From DASULK01 sp036381835 (GTDB taxonomy: Bacteria; Actinomycetota; Actinomycetes; Mycobacteriales; Micromonosporaceae): DNA of 64,000 nt. The position numbers were made by a program, and so were the translations under genes. The first letter of the stretch is position 1; each line of letters starts with the position of its first letter. Below are positions 17,049 to 25,664 of this stretch, in pieces. The notes below the pieces were generated by a model. It did no database searches. It had not been told where the DNA came from and was given only the letters and a program-made list of their open reading frames with translations. The stretch spans positions 18,386-82,385 of the forward strand of contig DASVCA010000222.1 in assembly GCA_036381835.1 (NCBI GenBank), given 5' to 3'.

Positions 17049-17309
17049 ATGCCCAGTGTGGAGGAGCTCAAGCTGCACGTCGCGGCGTCGGTCGACCAGA
17101 CCGGCCGTGCGGTGGCGACGATGCGTGCAGCCGGACAGGAGATCGATGAGGCGCTGGCCCGGCTGCGGCTGACCGCGGTCGGATCCGCCCATCCCACGAT
17201 CATGGAGGCGGTCGCCCGCCTGGAGCAGGCGCGGGCCCGCCTGGAGGAGGCCCAGACTCTGGCGCTCGCCTCGATCGACTCCGCCGACGCGTATCGGACG
17301 CTGGTCTGA
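17049..17309 (+). CDS. Small helical-hairpin protein (WXG100-sized)
   Basis: An 86-residue protein, all predicted helix with heptad-like spacing and a central Gly/His/Pro turn (VGSAHPTIM, residues about 44-52). AGGAG overlapping the stop of the previous gene gives a good ribosome-binding site. In size and hairpin form it resembles WXG100 proteins, but it lacks a WxG, and its tail reads DAYRTLV without the acidic residue of a YxxxD signal. It is the last gene of the locus and is followed by a perfect hairpin terminator. It could be a chaperone-like or structural partner; function unknown. Confidence 0.6.
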   Translation: MPSVEELKLHVAASVDQTGRAVATMRAAGQEIDEALARLRLTAVGSAHPTIMEAVARLEQARARLEEAQTLALASIDSADAYRTLV

Positions 17310-17324
17310 GACGCCCGCCAGGCG

Positions 17325-17350
17325 GGCCCCGGCCGCTCGGTGCCGGGGCC
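17325..17350. terminator. Bidirectional terminator between the secretion locus and folE
   Basis: GGCCCCGGC (17325-17333) and GCCGGGGCC (17342-17350) form a perfect 9-bp stem with an 8-base loop between convergent genes. There is no T-tract, as is common in high-GC actinobacteria. Confidence 0.75.
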
Positions 17351-17352
17351 GC

Positions 17353-18093
17353 TCAGGCGCGCAGGATCAGGGACATGGCCTCCGCTCGGGACTTCGCGTC
17401 CCGTTGCAGCAGTCCCCGTACGGCCGAGGTGGTGGTCCGGGACCCTGACTTGCGGATGCCGCGCATCGCCATGCACATGTGCTCGCATTCGAGCACCACG
17501 ATGACGCCGCGGGGCTCCAGCTTGGCCATGAGCAGGTCGGCGATCTGCGACGTCAGGCGCTCCTGCACCTGGGGCCGTCGGGCGAAGACCTCAACGAGCC
17601 GGGCGAGCTTGGACAGCCCGGTGATGCGTCCGTGCTCACCGGGCACGTAGCCGACGTGCGCCACCCCGTGAAACGGCAGCAGGTGGTGCTCGCACAGGCT
17701 CATCACGTCGATGTCCCGTACGAGCACCAGTTCCTCGTGGTTGGCTTCGAAGGTGGTGCTGAGCACCTCTGCCGGATCGACGCGCAGACCGGCGAAGAGC
17801 TCGGCGTACGCGCGGGCGACCCGAGCCGGTGTCTGCACCAGTCCGTCCCGGTCCGGGTCCTCGCCCACCGCGATCAGGATCTCGCGGACGGCCCGCTCGA
17901 TCCGCCCGAGGTCGACGGTCTGCTCGACGGGAACCCCGCTGAGCTTGCCGTCGACCAGCCGGGCGGCGAGGAAGTCGAGGACCGGGTCGTCGTTCGGCTC
18001 GGTCGCCGAGCCGTCGTCGGCCTGGGCGGTCTTCTGCTCGACGACGCCGGCCGGATCGGCCGGCGCCTCCGGCTCAGGGATGGTCGTGCTCAG
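17353..18093 (-). CDS. folE: GTP cyclohydrolase I, probably with a CTG start
   Basis: Opens the GTP ring to 7,8-dihydroneopterin triphosphate, the first step of folate synthesis. The zinc ligands stand out: CEHHLLPFHG and, near the end, LECEHMCMAMRG. The catalytic core is complete. The only ATG/GTG/TTG codon before the core is a GTG at 17868, which would cut off the conserved helix reading VDLGRIERAVREILIAVGEDP. The frame stays open to a CTG at 18093-18091 that begins just after the ftsH stop and sits seven bases behind the purine box GGAGG. I therefore give a 246-residue product starting at CTG. It is probably co-transcribed with ftsH. In relatives folP comes next, but here 15 kb of secretion genes intervene. 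Confidence 0.85.
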   Translation of the reverse strand: MSTTIPEPEAPADPAGVVEQKTAQADDGSATEPNDDPVLDFLAARLVDGKLSGVPVEQTVDLGRIERAVREILIAVGEDPDRDGLVQTPARVARAYAELFAGLRVDPAEVLSTTFEANHEELVLVRDIDVMSLCEHHLLPFHGVAHVGYVPGEHGRITGLSKLARLVEVFARRPQVQERLTSQIADLLMAKLEPRGVIVVLECEHMCMAMRGIRKSGSRTTTSAVRGLLQRDAKSRAEAMSLILRA

Positions 18094-18095
18094 TG

Positions 18096-20105
18096 CTAAC
18101 CCTCCCCGTTCGAGGTGGTGGTACCGCCCACCGCTGCTTCGGCGCCGTCGGCCTCCGCCTTGGCCTTGAGCGCCTCCCGCTCTGCCGGCGTGAGGACGGG
18201 CGGCTGCGAGGACGGCTGGCGCTTGCCGAAGCCGTTGTAGGGGGCCATCGGGGGACGCTTGGCCACCCGCGCGCAGATTCGTGCCATGTCGGCCGTGGAG
18301 AGGGTTTCCTTCTCCATCAGCTCGAGCACGATGTTGTCCAACACGTCGCGGTATTCAACCAGGATCTCCCAGGCCTCGTCATGGGCGAGTTCGATCAGCG
18401 CCCGAACCTCGGCGTCGATCTCGGCAGCGACCGCGTCGGAGTAGTCCCGCTCGTGCCCCATGCTCCGGCCGAGGAACGGTTCGTCCCCGCTGGTGCCGTA
18501 CTTGATGGCACCCAGCTTGGCGCTCATGCCGTACTGGGTGACCATGGCCCGGGCCAGCTGGGTGGCCTTCTCGATGTCGTTGCCGGCACCGGTGGTCGGC
18601 TCGTGGAAGACCAGCTCCTCCGCAGCGCGCCCGCCGAGCGCGTAGGCGAGGGTGTCGATCATCTCGGACCGGGTCTGGGTGTACTTGTCCTCGGTCGGCA
18701 GCACCAGCGTGTGGCCGAGCGACCGGCCGCGGGACAGGATCGTCACCTTGTGCACCGGTGCCGCGTGGGGCAGCGCCCACGCGACCAGGGCGTGGCCACC
18801 CTCGTGGTAGGCGGTGATCTTCTTCTCCTGATCGCTCATCACCCGACTGCGCCGCTGCGGTCCGGCGATCACCCGGTCGATCGCTTCCTCCAGCGACTCG
18901 TTGGCGATCGCCCGCTTGTTGCTGCGGGCGGTGAGCAGGGCCGCCTCGTTGATCACGTTGGCCAGGTCGGCACCGGTGAAGCCGGGGGTACGGCGGGCGA
19001 CCGCGTCGAGGTCGACGTCCGGCGAGAACGGCTTGCCCTTGGCGTGGACCCGGAGGATGGCCTTGCGACCTTCCAGGTCGGGGCTGTCCACGGCGATCTG
19101 CCGGTCGAATCGACCGGGCCGCAGCAGCGCCGGGTCCAGGATGTCGGGACGGTTGGTCGCGGCGATCAGGATGACGCCGCCCTTGGTGTCGAAGCCGTCC
19201 ATCTCGACGAGCAGCTGGTTGAGGGTCTGCTCCCGTTCGTCGTGGCCGCCGCCCATCCCGGCACCCCGGTGTCGGCCGACCGCGTCGATCTCGTCGACGA
19301 ACACGATCGCCGGCGCGTTGGCCTTGGCCTGCTCGAACAGGTCGCGGACGCGGCTGGCGCCGACACCGACGAACATCTCCACGAAGTCGGAGCCGGAGAT
19401 CGAGTAGAACGGCACGCCGGCCTCGCCGGCGACGGCCCGGGCGAGCAGCGTCTTACCGGTGCCGGGTGGACCGAAGAGCAGCACACCCTTGGGGATCTTC
19501 GCGCCGAGCGCCTGGTACTTCGTCGGGTTCTGCAGGAAGTCCTTGATCTCCTGCAGCTCCTCGACGGCCTCGTCGGCGCCCGCGACGTCGGCGAACGTGG
19601 TCTTCGGCGTGTCCTTGCTGATCACTTTCGCCCGGGACTTGCCGAAGTTCAGCACCCGGGAGCCACCGCCCTGCATCTGCGACATGAACAGCAGCAGCAG
19701 GATCACCAGGATGGCGATGGGCAGCAGGTTCACCAGGATGGTGACGAACACGCTGTCCCGGGAGACCTCGGTGTCGACCTCACCGGAGATCCGGCCGGCC
19801 TGCTTGGCCTCCAGGACCTGGTTCCATACGTCGTCGCTGACCTCGTACGGGAACTGGGCCTGGATCCGGCTGGCCTCCCGGTCGCCGAACTTCTCCTCGT
19901 CCTTCAGCTCGAGCCGGAGCGTCTGCTCCTTGTCCTGGTATACCGCCTGCTCGATGCCGGGTCGGTTGAGCCGGTCGAGGACCACCGAGGCCTCGACATT
20001 GTGGTAGCTGGGGCCGCCGGTGAAGAACGAGGTGAGCATGAGCGCACCGATGACCACCAGGATGATCCAGACCACCGGGCGGCGGAAGAAACGGGTACGT
20101 TCCAT
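18096..20105 (-). CDS. ftsH: ATP-dependent zinc metalloprotease
   Basis: Membrane-bound AAA protease that degrades unassembled membrane and regulatory proteins. The 669-residue protein has a basic N-terminus, two membrane spans (about 11-30 and 115-135) with an extracytoplasmic domain between them, the AAA module with GPPGTGKT (K218) and a VFVDEIDAVG Walker B, and the zinc site HEGGH (H434, E435, H438) in a full peptidase domain. The tail is Ala/Glu-rich. ATG 20105 (MERTRFF) was chosen because the membrane span follows at once; an AGGAGG lies about 30 bases upstream, so an earlier non-standard start cannot be excluded. It precedes folE with no gap. Confidence 0.95.
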   Translation of the reverse strand: MERTRFFRRPVVWIILVVIGALMLTSFFTGGPSYHNVEASVVLDRLNRPGIEQAVYQDKEQTLRLELKDEEKFGDREASRIQAQFPYEVSDDVWNQVLEAKQAGRISGEVDTEVSRDSVFVTILVNLLPIAILVILLLLFMSQMQGGGSRVLNFGKSRAKVISKDTPKTTFADVAGADEAVEELQEIKDFLQNPTKYQALGAKIPKGVLLFGPPGTGKTLLARAVAGEAGVPFYSISGSDFVEMFVGVGASRVRDLFEQAKANAPAIVFVDEIDAVGRHRGAGMGGGHDEREQTLNQLLVEMDGFDTKGGVILIAATNRPDILDPALLRPGRFDRQIAVDSPDLEGRKAILRVHAKGKPFSPDVDLDAVARRTPGFTGADLANVINEAALLTARSNKRAIANESLEEAIDRVIAGPQRRSRVMSDQEKKITAYHEGGHALVAWALPHAAPVHKVTILSRGRSLGHTLVLPTEDKYTQTRSEMIDTLAYALGGRAAEELVFHEPTTGAGNDIEKATQLARAMVTQYGMSAKLGAIKYGTSGDEPFLGRSMGHERDYSDAVAAEIDAEVRALIELAHDEAWEILVEYRDVLDNIVLELMEKETLSTADMARICARVAKRPPMAPYNGFGKRQPSSQPPVLTPAEREALKAKAEADGAEAAVGGTTTSNGEG

Positions 20106-20413
20106 ACTGTTGTCGAGCGCGGTAGCGCCCGGACCCTCCTGATCGACGTCTTGATCGTCTGGCTGACTGGTCGCCGCCGCGGTGGGCGGCCGCCGTGACC
20201 GCAGTCGGCCTCGGCTTAGCCCCGAGGCGGGCAATTGCCGCGCCGCGGTCATTCGACGGTACACCGTGAGCGCGAGAAACGAGCATTTCGGGGCAGCGCC
20301 GCGGCCACGGTGCCGCGTACCGAAATCACGCTGGTCTCGCAAGCCCTCGGGTAGCACTGAAAATCACGGTACCTGCACTTCCTGGGAGCAACCTGTACGT
20401 GACGTGAGAACTT
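20106..20413. other. Upstream region of ftsH
   Basis: About 310 bases between ftsH and the hpt terminator. It must contain the ftsH promoter, but I see no convincing -35/-10 pair. One inverted repeat is visible: GCCTCGG 20208-20214 with CCGAGGC 20222-20228 around a seven-base loop, about 100 bases before ftsH. No credible gene is present. Confidence 0.4.
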
Positions 20414-20450
20414 CCCGCCCCGGCCGGCCCGTCGGGCCGGCCGGGGCGGG
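20414..20450. terminator. Strong hairpin terminator after hpt
   Basis: A perfect 17-bp inverted repeat (20414-20430 with 20434-20450) around a three-base loop, made only of G and C in its stem, 15 bases beyond the hpt stop. Confidence 0.8.
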
Positions 20451-20464
20451 TGCTGGCGCGGCGG

Positions 20465-21040
20465 TCAGGGTCGGCCGTAGACCTCGGGTTTGAGCACCCC
20501 GACGAACGGCAGCTCCCGGTAGCGCTCGGCGAAGTCGAGGCCGTACCCGACGACGAACTCCGCCGGAATGTCGAACCCGACGTATTTCACCGTTACCGGG
20601 ACCTTGATCGCCTCCGGTTTGCGGAACAGCGCCACCACTTCGACGCTCGCCGCCGATCTGGACTTCAGGTACTTCAGCAGCCAGGAGAGGGTCAGCCCGG
20701 AGTCGACGATGTCTTCGACGACGATGACGTGGCGGCCGGAGATGTCCCGGTCGAGGTCCTTCAGGATGCGTACGACACCCGACGAGGTGGTGCCCTGCCC
20801 GTACGAGGAAACGGCCATGAACTCCAGTTCGCTGGGCGGGCCGTAGCGGCCCAACGCCCGGGCGAAGTCGGCCATGAACATGACCGCGCCCTTGAGCACT
20901 CCGACGAGGAGAACCCCGTCGGTGGCGGACGCGTAATCAGCTGCGACCTGTTTGGCCAGCTCTGCGGTCTTTTCCCGAATCTGCTCCTCGGTGATGATCA
21001 CACGCTCGATGTCAACGTCGTACCAGGCGCCGTCAGCCAT
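20465..21040 (-). CDS. hpt: Hypoxanthine phosphoribosyltransferase
   Basis: Salvages hypoxanthine and guanine to IMP and GMP with PRPP. The 191-residue protein has standard length. The PRPP-binding loop is VVEDIVDSGLT (about residues 107-117), the preceding sheet carries GVLKGAVMFMADF, and the purine-side segment VGYGLDFAERYRELPFVGVL closes the protein. The ATG at 21040 gives MADGAWYDVDIERV, a usual actinobacterial start. It lies in the common tilS-hpt-ftsH neighbourhood, except that a subtilisin gene has been placed between tilS and hpt. Confidence 0.95.
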   Translation of the reverse strand: MADGAWYDVDIERVIITEEQIREKTAELAKQVAADYASATDGVLLVGVLKGAVMFMADFARALGRYGPPSELEFMAVSSYGQGTTSSGVVRILKDLDRDISGRHVIVVEDIVDSGLTLSWLLKYLKSRSAASVEVVALFRKPEAIKVPVTVKYVGFDIPAEFVVGYGLDFAERYRELPFVGVLKPEVYGRP

Positions 21041-21123
21041 GGGTTAAGCCTGCCGTACGCCCGTCGGCCGGTGTCGCCGGGTCCGCCCGGTAGGCGGCGG
21101 GGACACAGTCGGACAAGAAGACA

Positions 21124-21151
21124 CCCCGCCACCGGGTCACCGACGGCGGGG
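21124..21151 (-). terminator. Terminator of the subtilisin gene
   Basis: CCCCGCC (21124-21130) and GGCGGGG (21145-21151) form a stem 15 bases beyond the subtilisin stop codon. Read on the minus strand it is followed by a T-rich tail (TGTCTTCTTGT), a good factor-independent terminator. Confidence 0.7.
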
Positions 21152-21165
21152 CGCTTCAGAAGGGT

Positions 21166-24100
21166 TTACGGCTGGGATCCGCTCAACCGGGCCCGTACCT
21201 CGATCGAGGAGGTCACGACGGTCGTTCCGGGCACCGTCGTGGCCTGCATGCTGGTGGTCAGCGTGCCGGTACCCGGCACCAGACCCTGCACCGCCACGGT
21301 GTAGGCCACCGACGAGCCCGGGACCGGGTCGCTGCTGGTCACCCGCAGGTCCTCGGTGGGGGCGACACCGGCCGGCAGCATGTCACCGCCGCTGCCGATC
21401 TCGTTCTCGGCACCGATCACGGTCGCCTGGTCGGCCGGCAACGCGGGCAGCGCGTCCGGGTCGTAGGCGAAGACGATGTCCTCGACGCCGTTGAGACCGA
21501 TCCACAGCTGGAAGTGCCGGTTCGAGGTGGTGCCCCAGACGTTCACCTGCCACTCGATCACCAGCCAGCGGTTGGTGCCGGCGGCCAGCATGGTCGCCCG
21601 GATGCCTTCCGCGCCCTCACCGGTCAGGTCCGTCCAGAACGGGGCGAGGACGTTGTTCGGCCGGCTCGGGTGCGGGATCGGCAGCGGGTCGTACTCGACG
21701 TCCTGGGAGGTGCCACCGCCGACCACCGCGTAGCCGTTGCTGGTCACCCCGATCCGGGTGTAGGTCTTCCCGCCGTACACGAACGCCGGCACGTTGTAGT
21801 TGACGATCGACTCGTCGCCGATCGCCGTCGGCGCGATGCCGAACCCGGCCAACGGGCGGTAGCCGTAGAGGGAGCCCGGGTTCAGCGACGGCGTGCCCGG
21901 CTTGGCTCCCGCCAGCGACACGTCCTTCTTCGTCACCTTCCACGGGCTGATCTGCGTGGCCCCGTCGGCCTCGGTGACCAGCAGGTTCGGGTTGGTGGCG
22001 GACTCCAGGTCCACGACCGCGTCCCCGAACGAGTTGTTGGCGGCGGTAACCGTGCAGGTGGTCGTGTCCAGCAGGCCGATCTCGCCCGGCTCGCAGGTGC
22101 TGGTCAGGGTGATGTCACCCTGCTTCGGCACGAAGGCCACCGGCAGATGCAGCGTGGGCAGCCCACCCCGGGTCGGGGTCAGCTTGATCTCACCGAACAG
22201 CTGCTGGGTGGGGGCGGTCGACGAGATGGTGATGCGCAGGTCAACCGACCGGCCCGGCCGCACCGTGAAAAGGTTCGGCGAAACGGCGATCTTGCTCTTG
22301 GCCGGTGCCGTGGTGGTCACCCGGTAGCTCTGCACCCGGCCGGTCACGTTGGTCGCCGTACGGACCGTGGTGAGCTTGCCCGGCATGGTCGGGGCGTTCA
22401 CCGACGGCAGGTTGAGGTGCACCGCGTTCACCGGATCGTTGCCCAGCAGAAACATCCGCTCGGCGGTCTCGTCGAACGTCAGACCCGGATTGTCCGCCCG
22501 GGTCAGATCAACCCGGCCGCTGCCGTGGTCGAACGGCGTGGCCGCCGTGGTCAGGTCCTCCTTCACCACATCGGTCTTCGCCGTCGTCATCATCGCCGAC
22601 TTGATCTGGCCCGGCGTCCAGTCCGGGTGCAGCGCCTTGAGCAGCAACGCGGAGCCGGCGATGTGCGGGGAGGACATCGAGGTCCCGGCGATCGCCTGGA
22701 AATAGTTGCCGCTCGGACCGCCCTCGATGGCGTCCGGCGTCGGGGTGTGCCCGGCGAGGATCTGCACCCCCGGCGCGGTGATGTCCGGCTTGATCCCGAA
22801 GCCGCCCGGACCCCGCGACGAGAACGCCGCCATCACCTCTGCCCGGCCCTCGCTCTTGACACCGTCGGTGAAGGTGGCGGTGACGTCGGTGTGACCGGAC
22901 AGGAACGCCAGCAGTTCGGTGCCGTCGGCCAGGTGCACGGCCGGCAGCCAGTGGTTGTCGGTGTTGGTGTCGGCCAGCGTCGGGTTGTAGAGGATCATCC
23001 CGGCCGCGCCGCCCTGCCGGACGTTGTAGCCCTTGCTCGCTCGGCTGGTCACCCCCCGCTCGCAGACGACGATCTTGCCGGTGAACAGGCCCTCCGGAGC
23101 CGGGTTCTGGCAGAGCCGGTCGTTGTACGGTGCCGCCGAAGCGAGCACCACCGGCGTCTCGGTGCCGATCCCCGCGGTGACCGACGCGCCCTTGAGCACC
23201 AGCGCGTCATCGCCCGAGCGGAGAGTCAGCGTCGAACTGAACTCGCGGGTCTGGGTGGAGGCGGCGACGGTGGTAACCCACGGCGAGACGTGGTTCACGG
23301 TGCCGGCACCGGGCCCGCTGTTGCCCGCCGAGGCGGCGACGAACACGCCGGCCGCGTACGCGTCGAGGAACGCCAGCTCCACCGGGTCGGTGAACGGGTT
23401 GGTGCCACCGGAGATGGAGAAGTTGATGACGTTCACACCGTCCAGGACCGCCTGGCCGACGGCGGCGGCGGAGTCGGAGCTGAAGCAGCCCTGCGCGCCG
23501 CAGACCTTGTAGACCGAAACCCAGGAGCCGGGGGCGACCCCGCGGGCCGGCCCGTGGTCGACCCCGAAGATCGGCGCGGAGTCGATCACGTTACCGGCGG
23601 CGGTGCTGGCCGTGTGGGTGCCGTGACCGTCGCTGTCCCGCGCCGTGTCGTAGACCTCGCCGCCGATGACCGCGTTGTAGGTGTGCAGGAACGCCTGGCC
23701 ACCGATCAGCTTGTTGTTGCACTCGAATACGTCGACCTCGGGGGTCAACGGGTTGTCACCGAAGTCGCACGCTCGGGCGGGGCCGGGCGGAGCGGGCAGG
23801 TTGCCCTGGTCGGCGAAGGAGGGGTGTTCCGGCCAGGCGCCGGTGTCCAGGACGCCGAGGATGACCCCCTCACCGGCGTTCGTCGGGCCGCCGAGGTCGC
23901 TGTCGAGCGAATCGGCGCCGATGAACTCGGTGCTGGAGTCGGTGAGCGGTTTTCGCAACTCGTCCCGCTGCACCGCGACCACACCGTCGATCTTCAGCAG
24001 ATCGGCGATCCGGTTCGCCGGAACGGTCGCCGCGACGCCGCCGTAGACGGTGCGCAGCCGCTGCCGGATCTTCGCGCCCGGGATCTTGCGGATGAGTTCG

Positions 24101-24477
24101 GTTTCGAACGCCTGTTCGCGTTTGGCCAGGTGGTTCTCGTAGCGGCGCTCGTCAGCCGAGCCGGCGAGCTTGCGGCCGGTGACCGCGGGGCTGGTGGCGG
24201 CGAGACCGGGAATGCCGCCTTCATAGGTGGCGACGGGATCGTAGGCGAGCTTGATCAGAACGGATACGGGCTTGTCGTCGGTGCGGCCCAGCAGCGCGGG
24301 ATCCGTCTTGGCCATCCGACTCGTCGGTGACTTGAACGCGGTTTCGCGTGAGTCGACCGCCACCGGCGTCGCGGTGAAGTCACCTGCCGCGGCACCGGGG
24401 CTCGCCCAGGCGACCACCGCTATCGGTGGTAGGAGAGCGGCGGCGGTCACAGCCCGCAGCCACTTTCGATGATGCAT
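21166..24477 (-). CDS. Large secreted subtilisin-like protease (S8, PA-domain type)
   Basis: An 1103-residue exported serine protease. A signal peptide (about 1-31, ending GAAA) is followed by an inhibitor-I9 propeptide (about 60-175). The subtilase domain has the triad D (GVLDTGAWPEHPSF), H (DGHGTHTAST) and S (GTSMSSPHIAGSAL). A PA domain is inserted between H and S (YNVRQGGAAGMILYNP). Fn3-like and beta-sandwich repeats occupy the C-terminal 450 residues. All catalytic residues are present. GGAAGGGGACC precedes ATG 24477. It stands as a single transcription unit with its own terminator. It probably degrades extracellular protein; no link to its housekeeping neighbours is evident. Confidence 0.9.
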   Translation of the reverse strand: MHHRKWLRAVTAAALLPPIAVVAWASPGAAAGDFTATPVAVDSRETAFKSPTSRMAKTDPALLGRTDDKPVSVLIKLAYDPVATYEGGIPGLAATSPAVTGRKLAGSADERRYENHLAKREQAFETELIRKIPGAKIRQRLRTVYGGVAATVPANRIADLLKIDGVVAVQRDELRKPLTDSSTEFIGADSLDSDLGGPTNAGEGVILGVLDTGAWPEHPSFADQGNLPAPPGPARACDFGDNPLTPEVDVFECNNKLIGGQAFLHTYNAVIGGEVYDTARDSDGHGTHTASTAAGNVIDSAPIFGVDHGPARGVAPGSWVSVYKVCGAQGCFSSDSAAAVGQAVLDGVNVINFSISGGTNPFTDPVELAFLDAYAAGVFVAASAGNSGPGAGTVNHVSPWVTTVAASTQTREFSSTLTLRSGDDALVLKGASVTAGIGTETPVVLASAAPYNDRLCQNPAPEGLFTGKIVVCERGVTSRASKGYNVRQGGAAGMILYNPTLADTNTDNHWLPAVHLADGTELLAFLSGHTDVTATFTDGVKSEGRAEVMAAFSSRGPGGFGIKPDITAPGVQILAGHTPTPDAIEGGPSGNYFQAIAGTSMSSPHIAGSALLLKALHPDWTPGQIKSAMMTTAKTDVVKEDLTTAATPFDHGSGRVDLTRADNPGLTFDETAERMFLLGNDPVNAVHLNLPSVNAPTMPGKLTTVRTATNVTGRVQSYRVTTTAPAKSKIAVSPNLFTVRPGRSVDLRITISSTAPTQQLFGEIKLTPTRGGLPTLHLPVAFVPKQGDITLTSTCEPGEIGLLDTTTCTVTAANNSFGDAVVDLESATNPNLLVTEADGATQISPWKVTKKDVSLAGAKPGTPSLNPGSLYGYRPLAGFGIAPTAIGDESIVNYNVPAFVYGGKTYTRIGVTSNGYAVVGGGTSQDVEYDPLPIPHPSRPNNVLAPFWTDLTGEGAEGIRATMLAAGTNRWLVIEWQVNVWGTTSNRHFQLWIGLNGVEDIVFAYDPDALPALPADQATVIGAENEIGSGGDMLPAGVAPTEDLRVTSSDPVPGSSVAYTVAVQGLVPGTGTLTTSMQATTVPGTTVVTSSIEVRARLSGSQP

Positions 24478-24536
24478 CCCGGTCCCCTTCCGAGGCTGAC
24501 AGAGATCCGTGCCGATTCGAGGGTGCCGACGGAGGT

Positions 24537-24554
24537 GTGCCGTGCAAACGGCAC
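24537..24554. promoter_or_regulatory. Inverted repeat upstream of the subtilisin gene
   Basis: GTGCCGT (24537-24543) and ACGGCAC (24548-24554) form a perfect 7-bp repeat around GCAA, 60 bases before the subtilisin start. An AT-rich run (24578-24600) lies just farther upstream on the minus strand, where a promoter would sit. It could be an operator or a leader hairpin. Confidence 0.4.
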
Positions 24555-24674
24555 GGACCGGATCTTGGCATCGTTACATGGGAAAAGAAAAAACTAAAGA
24601 TCCGTTCGGTACTCGATGAGGATGATCGGCGTTCGACGGCTCCCGATGACCGCCCCGACGCCCGGAAAATTCCC

Positions 24675-25658
24675 CTAATCGGCCACGAGGATCCCGCCGC
24701 GACGGGACACGCGCGCACCACCGGGCAGATGCACCGGACCCTGGCCGCGCCAGTCGGTCACAAGCGCGTCGAGCGCATCGACATGACGCTGGGACAACGT
24801 GGCCCCCGGTACGCCCAGGGCCCGAGCCCACGCATGCAACACCCGGGTACGCACCGCGGGAGCCAGGCCGGCGAGCGCGGCGACATCGAGCCGATCAGAC
24901 CCCACCCGGGCCGCGTCCAACGCGTTCTGCGCCGACTCGTCCAGCGCCGCGACATCAGCGGCGATCAGCCTCGCGGTCCGGGCCAGGTTGGACACCACGC
25001 GGGGGCCGAGCGCCCGGACCAGGGCCGGAAGCACCTCGTGCCGGATCCGGGAACGGGCGAAGGCGGGATCGACGTTGTGCGGGTCGTCCCAGGGCGTCAG
25101 CCCGAGCGCCGTACAAGCCCGACGGGTCTGCTCCCGGCTGATCTCAAGCAGCGGACGCATCAGAGTCACCCCGTCGAGCCGGCGCACCGGAGGCATGCCG
25201 GCGATACCGCGCGGCCCCGCGCCGCGGGCCAGCGCGAGCAGTACGGTCTCCGCCTGATCGTCGCGGGTGTGACCGAGAAGCACCGCGGCGGCACCAGTCC
25301 GACGCGCCACCGCCACCAGCGCCTCGTAGCGGGCCTCCCGGGCCGCGGCCTCCGGCCCGCCGGCCCGACCCGCCACGACGACCGCGGCCACCTCGACCGG
25401 GGCGAAGCCGACCGTGGCGGCCCACCCCGCGACCGCCGCCGCCCGCTGCGCCGAGCCGGGCTGCAAGCCGTGATCGACGGTCACCAGCCCGGCGCGCAGG
25501 CCGAGCCGGGGTGCCACGAAGGCGGTGGCGGCCGCCAACGCAAGCGAGTCAGGCCCGCCGGAGCAGGCGACGAGCACCAACGCCTCCGACGGCAGGCCGG
25601 CCAACGCCCTACGCACCGCGACCCGAATCGCGGCCACCGACGGCGCGAGCACCGCCAC
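24675..25658 (-). CDS. tilS: tRNA(Ile)-lysidine synthase
   Basis: Modifies C34 of the minor tRNA-Ile(CAU) to lysidine so that it reads AUA; a cytoplasmic PP-loop ATPase. The 327-residue protein has the ATP pyrophosphatase loop CSGGPDSLAL (about residues 32-41), the downstream VDHGLQPGSA and GHTRDDQAETVLLALARG signatures, and RPLLEISREQT. The length matches the short actinobacterial form lacking the extended C-terminal domain. The GTG start at 25658 lies six bases after the stop of the metalloprotease gene, suggesting one operon. Confidence 0.93.
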   Translation of the reverse strand: MAVLAPSVAAIRVAVRRALAGLPSEALVLVACSGGPDSLALAAATAFVAPRLGLRAGLVTVDHGLQPGSAQRAAAVAGWAATVGFAPVEVAAVVVAGRAGGPEAAAREARYEALVAVARRTGAAAVLLGHTRDDQAETVLLALARGAGPRGIAGMPPVRRLDGVTLMRPLLEISREQTRRACTALGLTPWDDPHNVDPAFARSRIRHEVLPALVRALGPRVVSNLARTARLIAADVAALDESAQNALDAARVGSDRLDVAALAGLAPAVRTRVLHAWARALGVPGATLSQRHVDALDALVTDWRGQGPVHLPGGARVSRRGGILVAD

Positions 25659-25664
25659 GGCCGG

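Noticed and set aside
2164..17309. Interpretation of the locus as a standard integrative conjugative element
   Set aside because: No relaxase, integrase, excisionase, replication gene or flanking direct repeat could be found; codon usage is like the chromosome.
18093..20198. Long plus-strand open frame opposite ftsH
   Set aside because: It is the antisense shadow of a complete, motif-rich ftsH; its predicted protein is Arg/Gly/Val-rich with no domain and no ribosome-binding site.
21514..24330. 938-codon plus-strand frame opposite the subtilisin gene
   Set aside because: High-GC antisense frame; the minus-strand protein has a signal peptide, full catalytic triad and PA domain.
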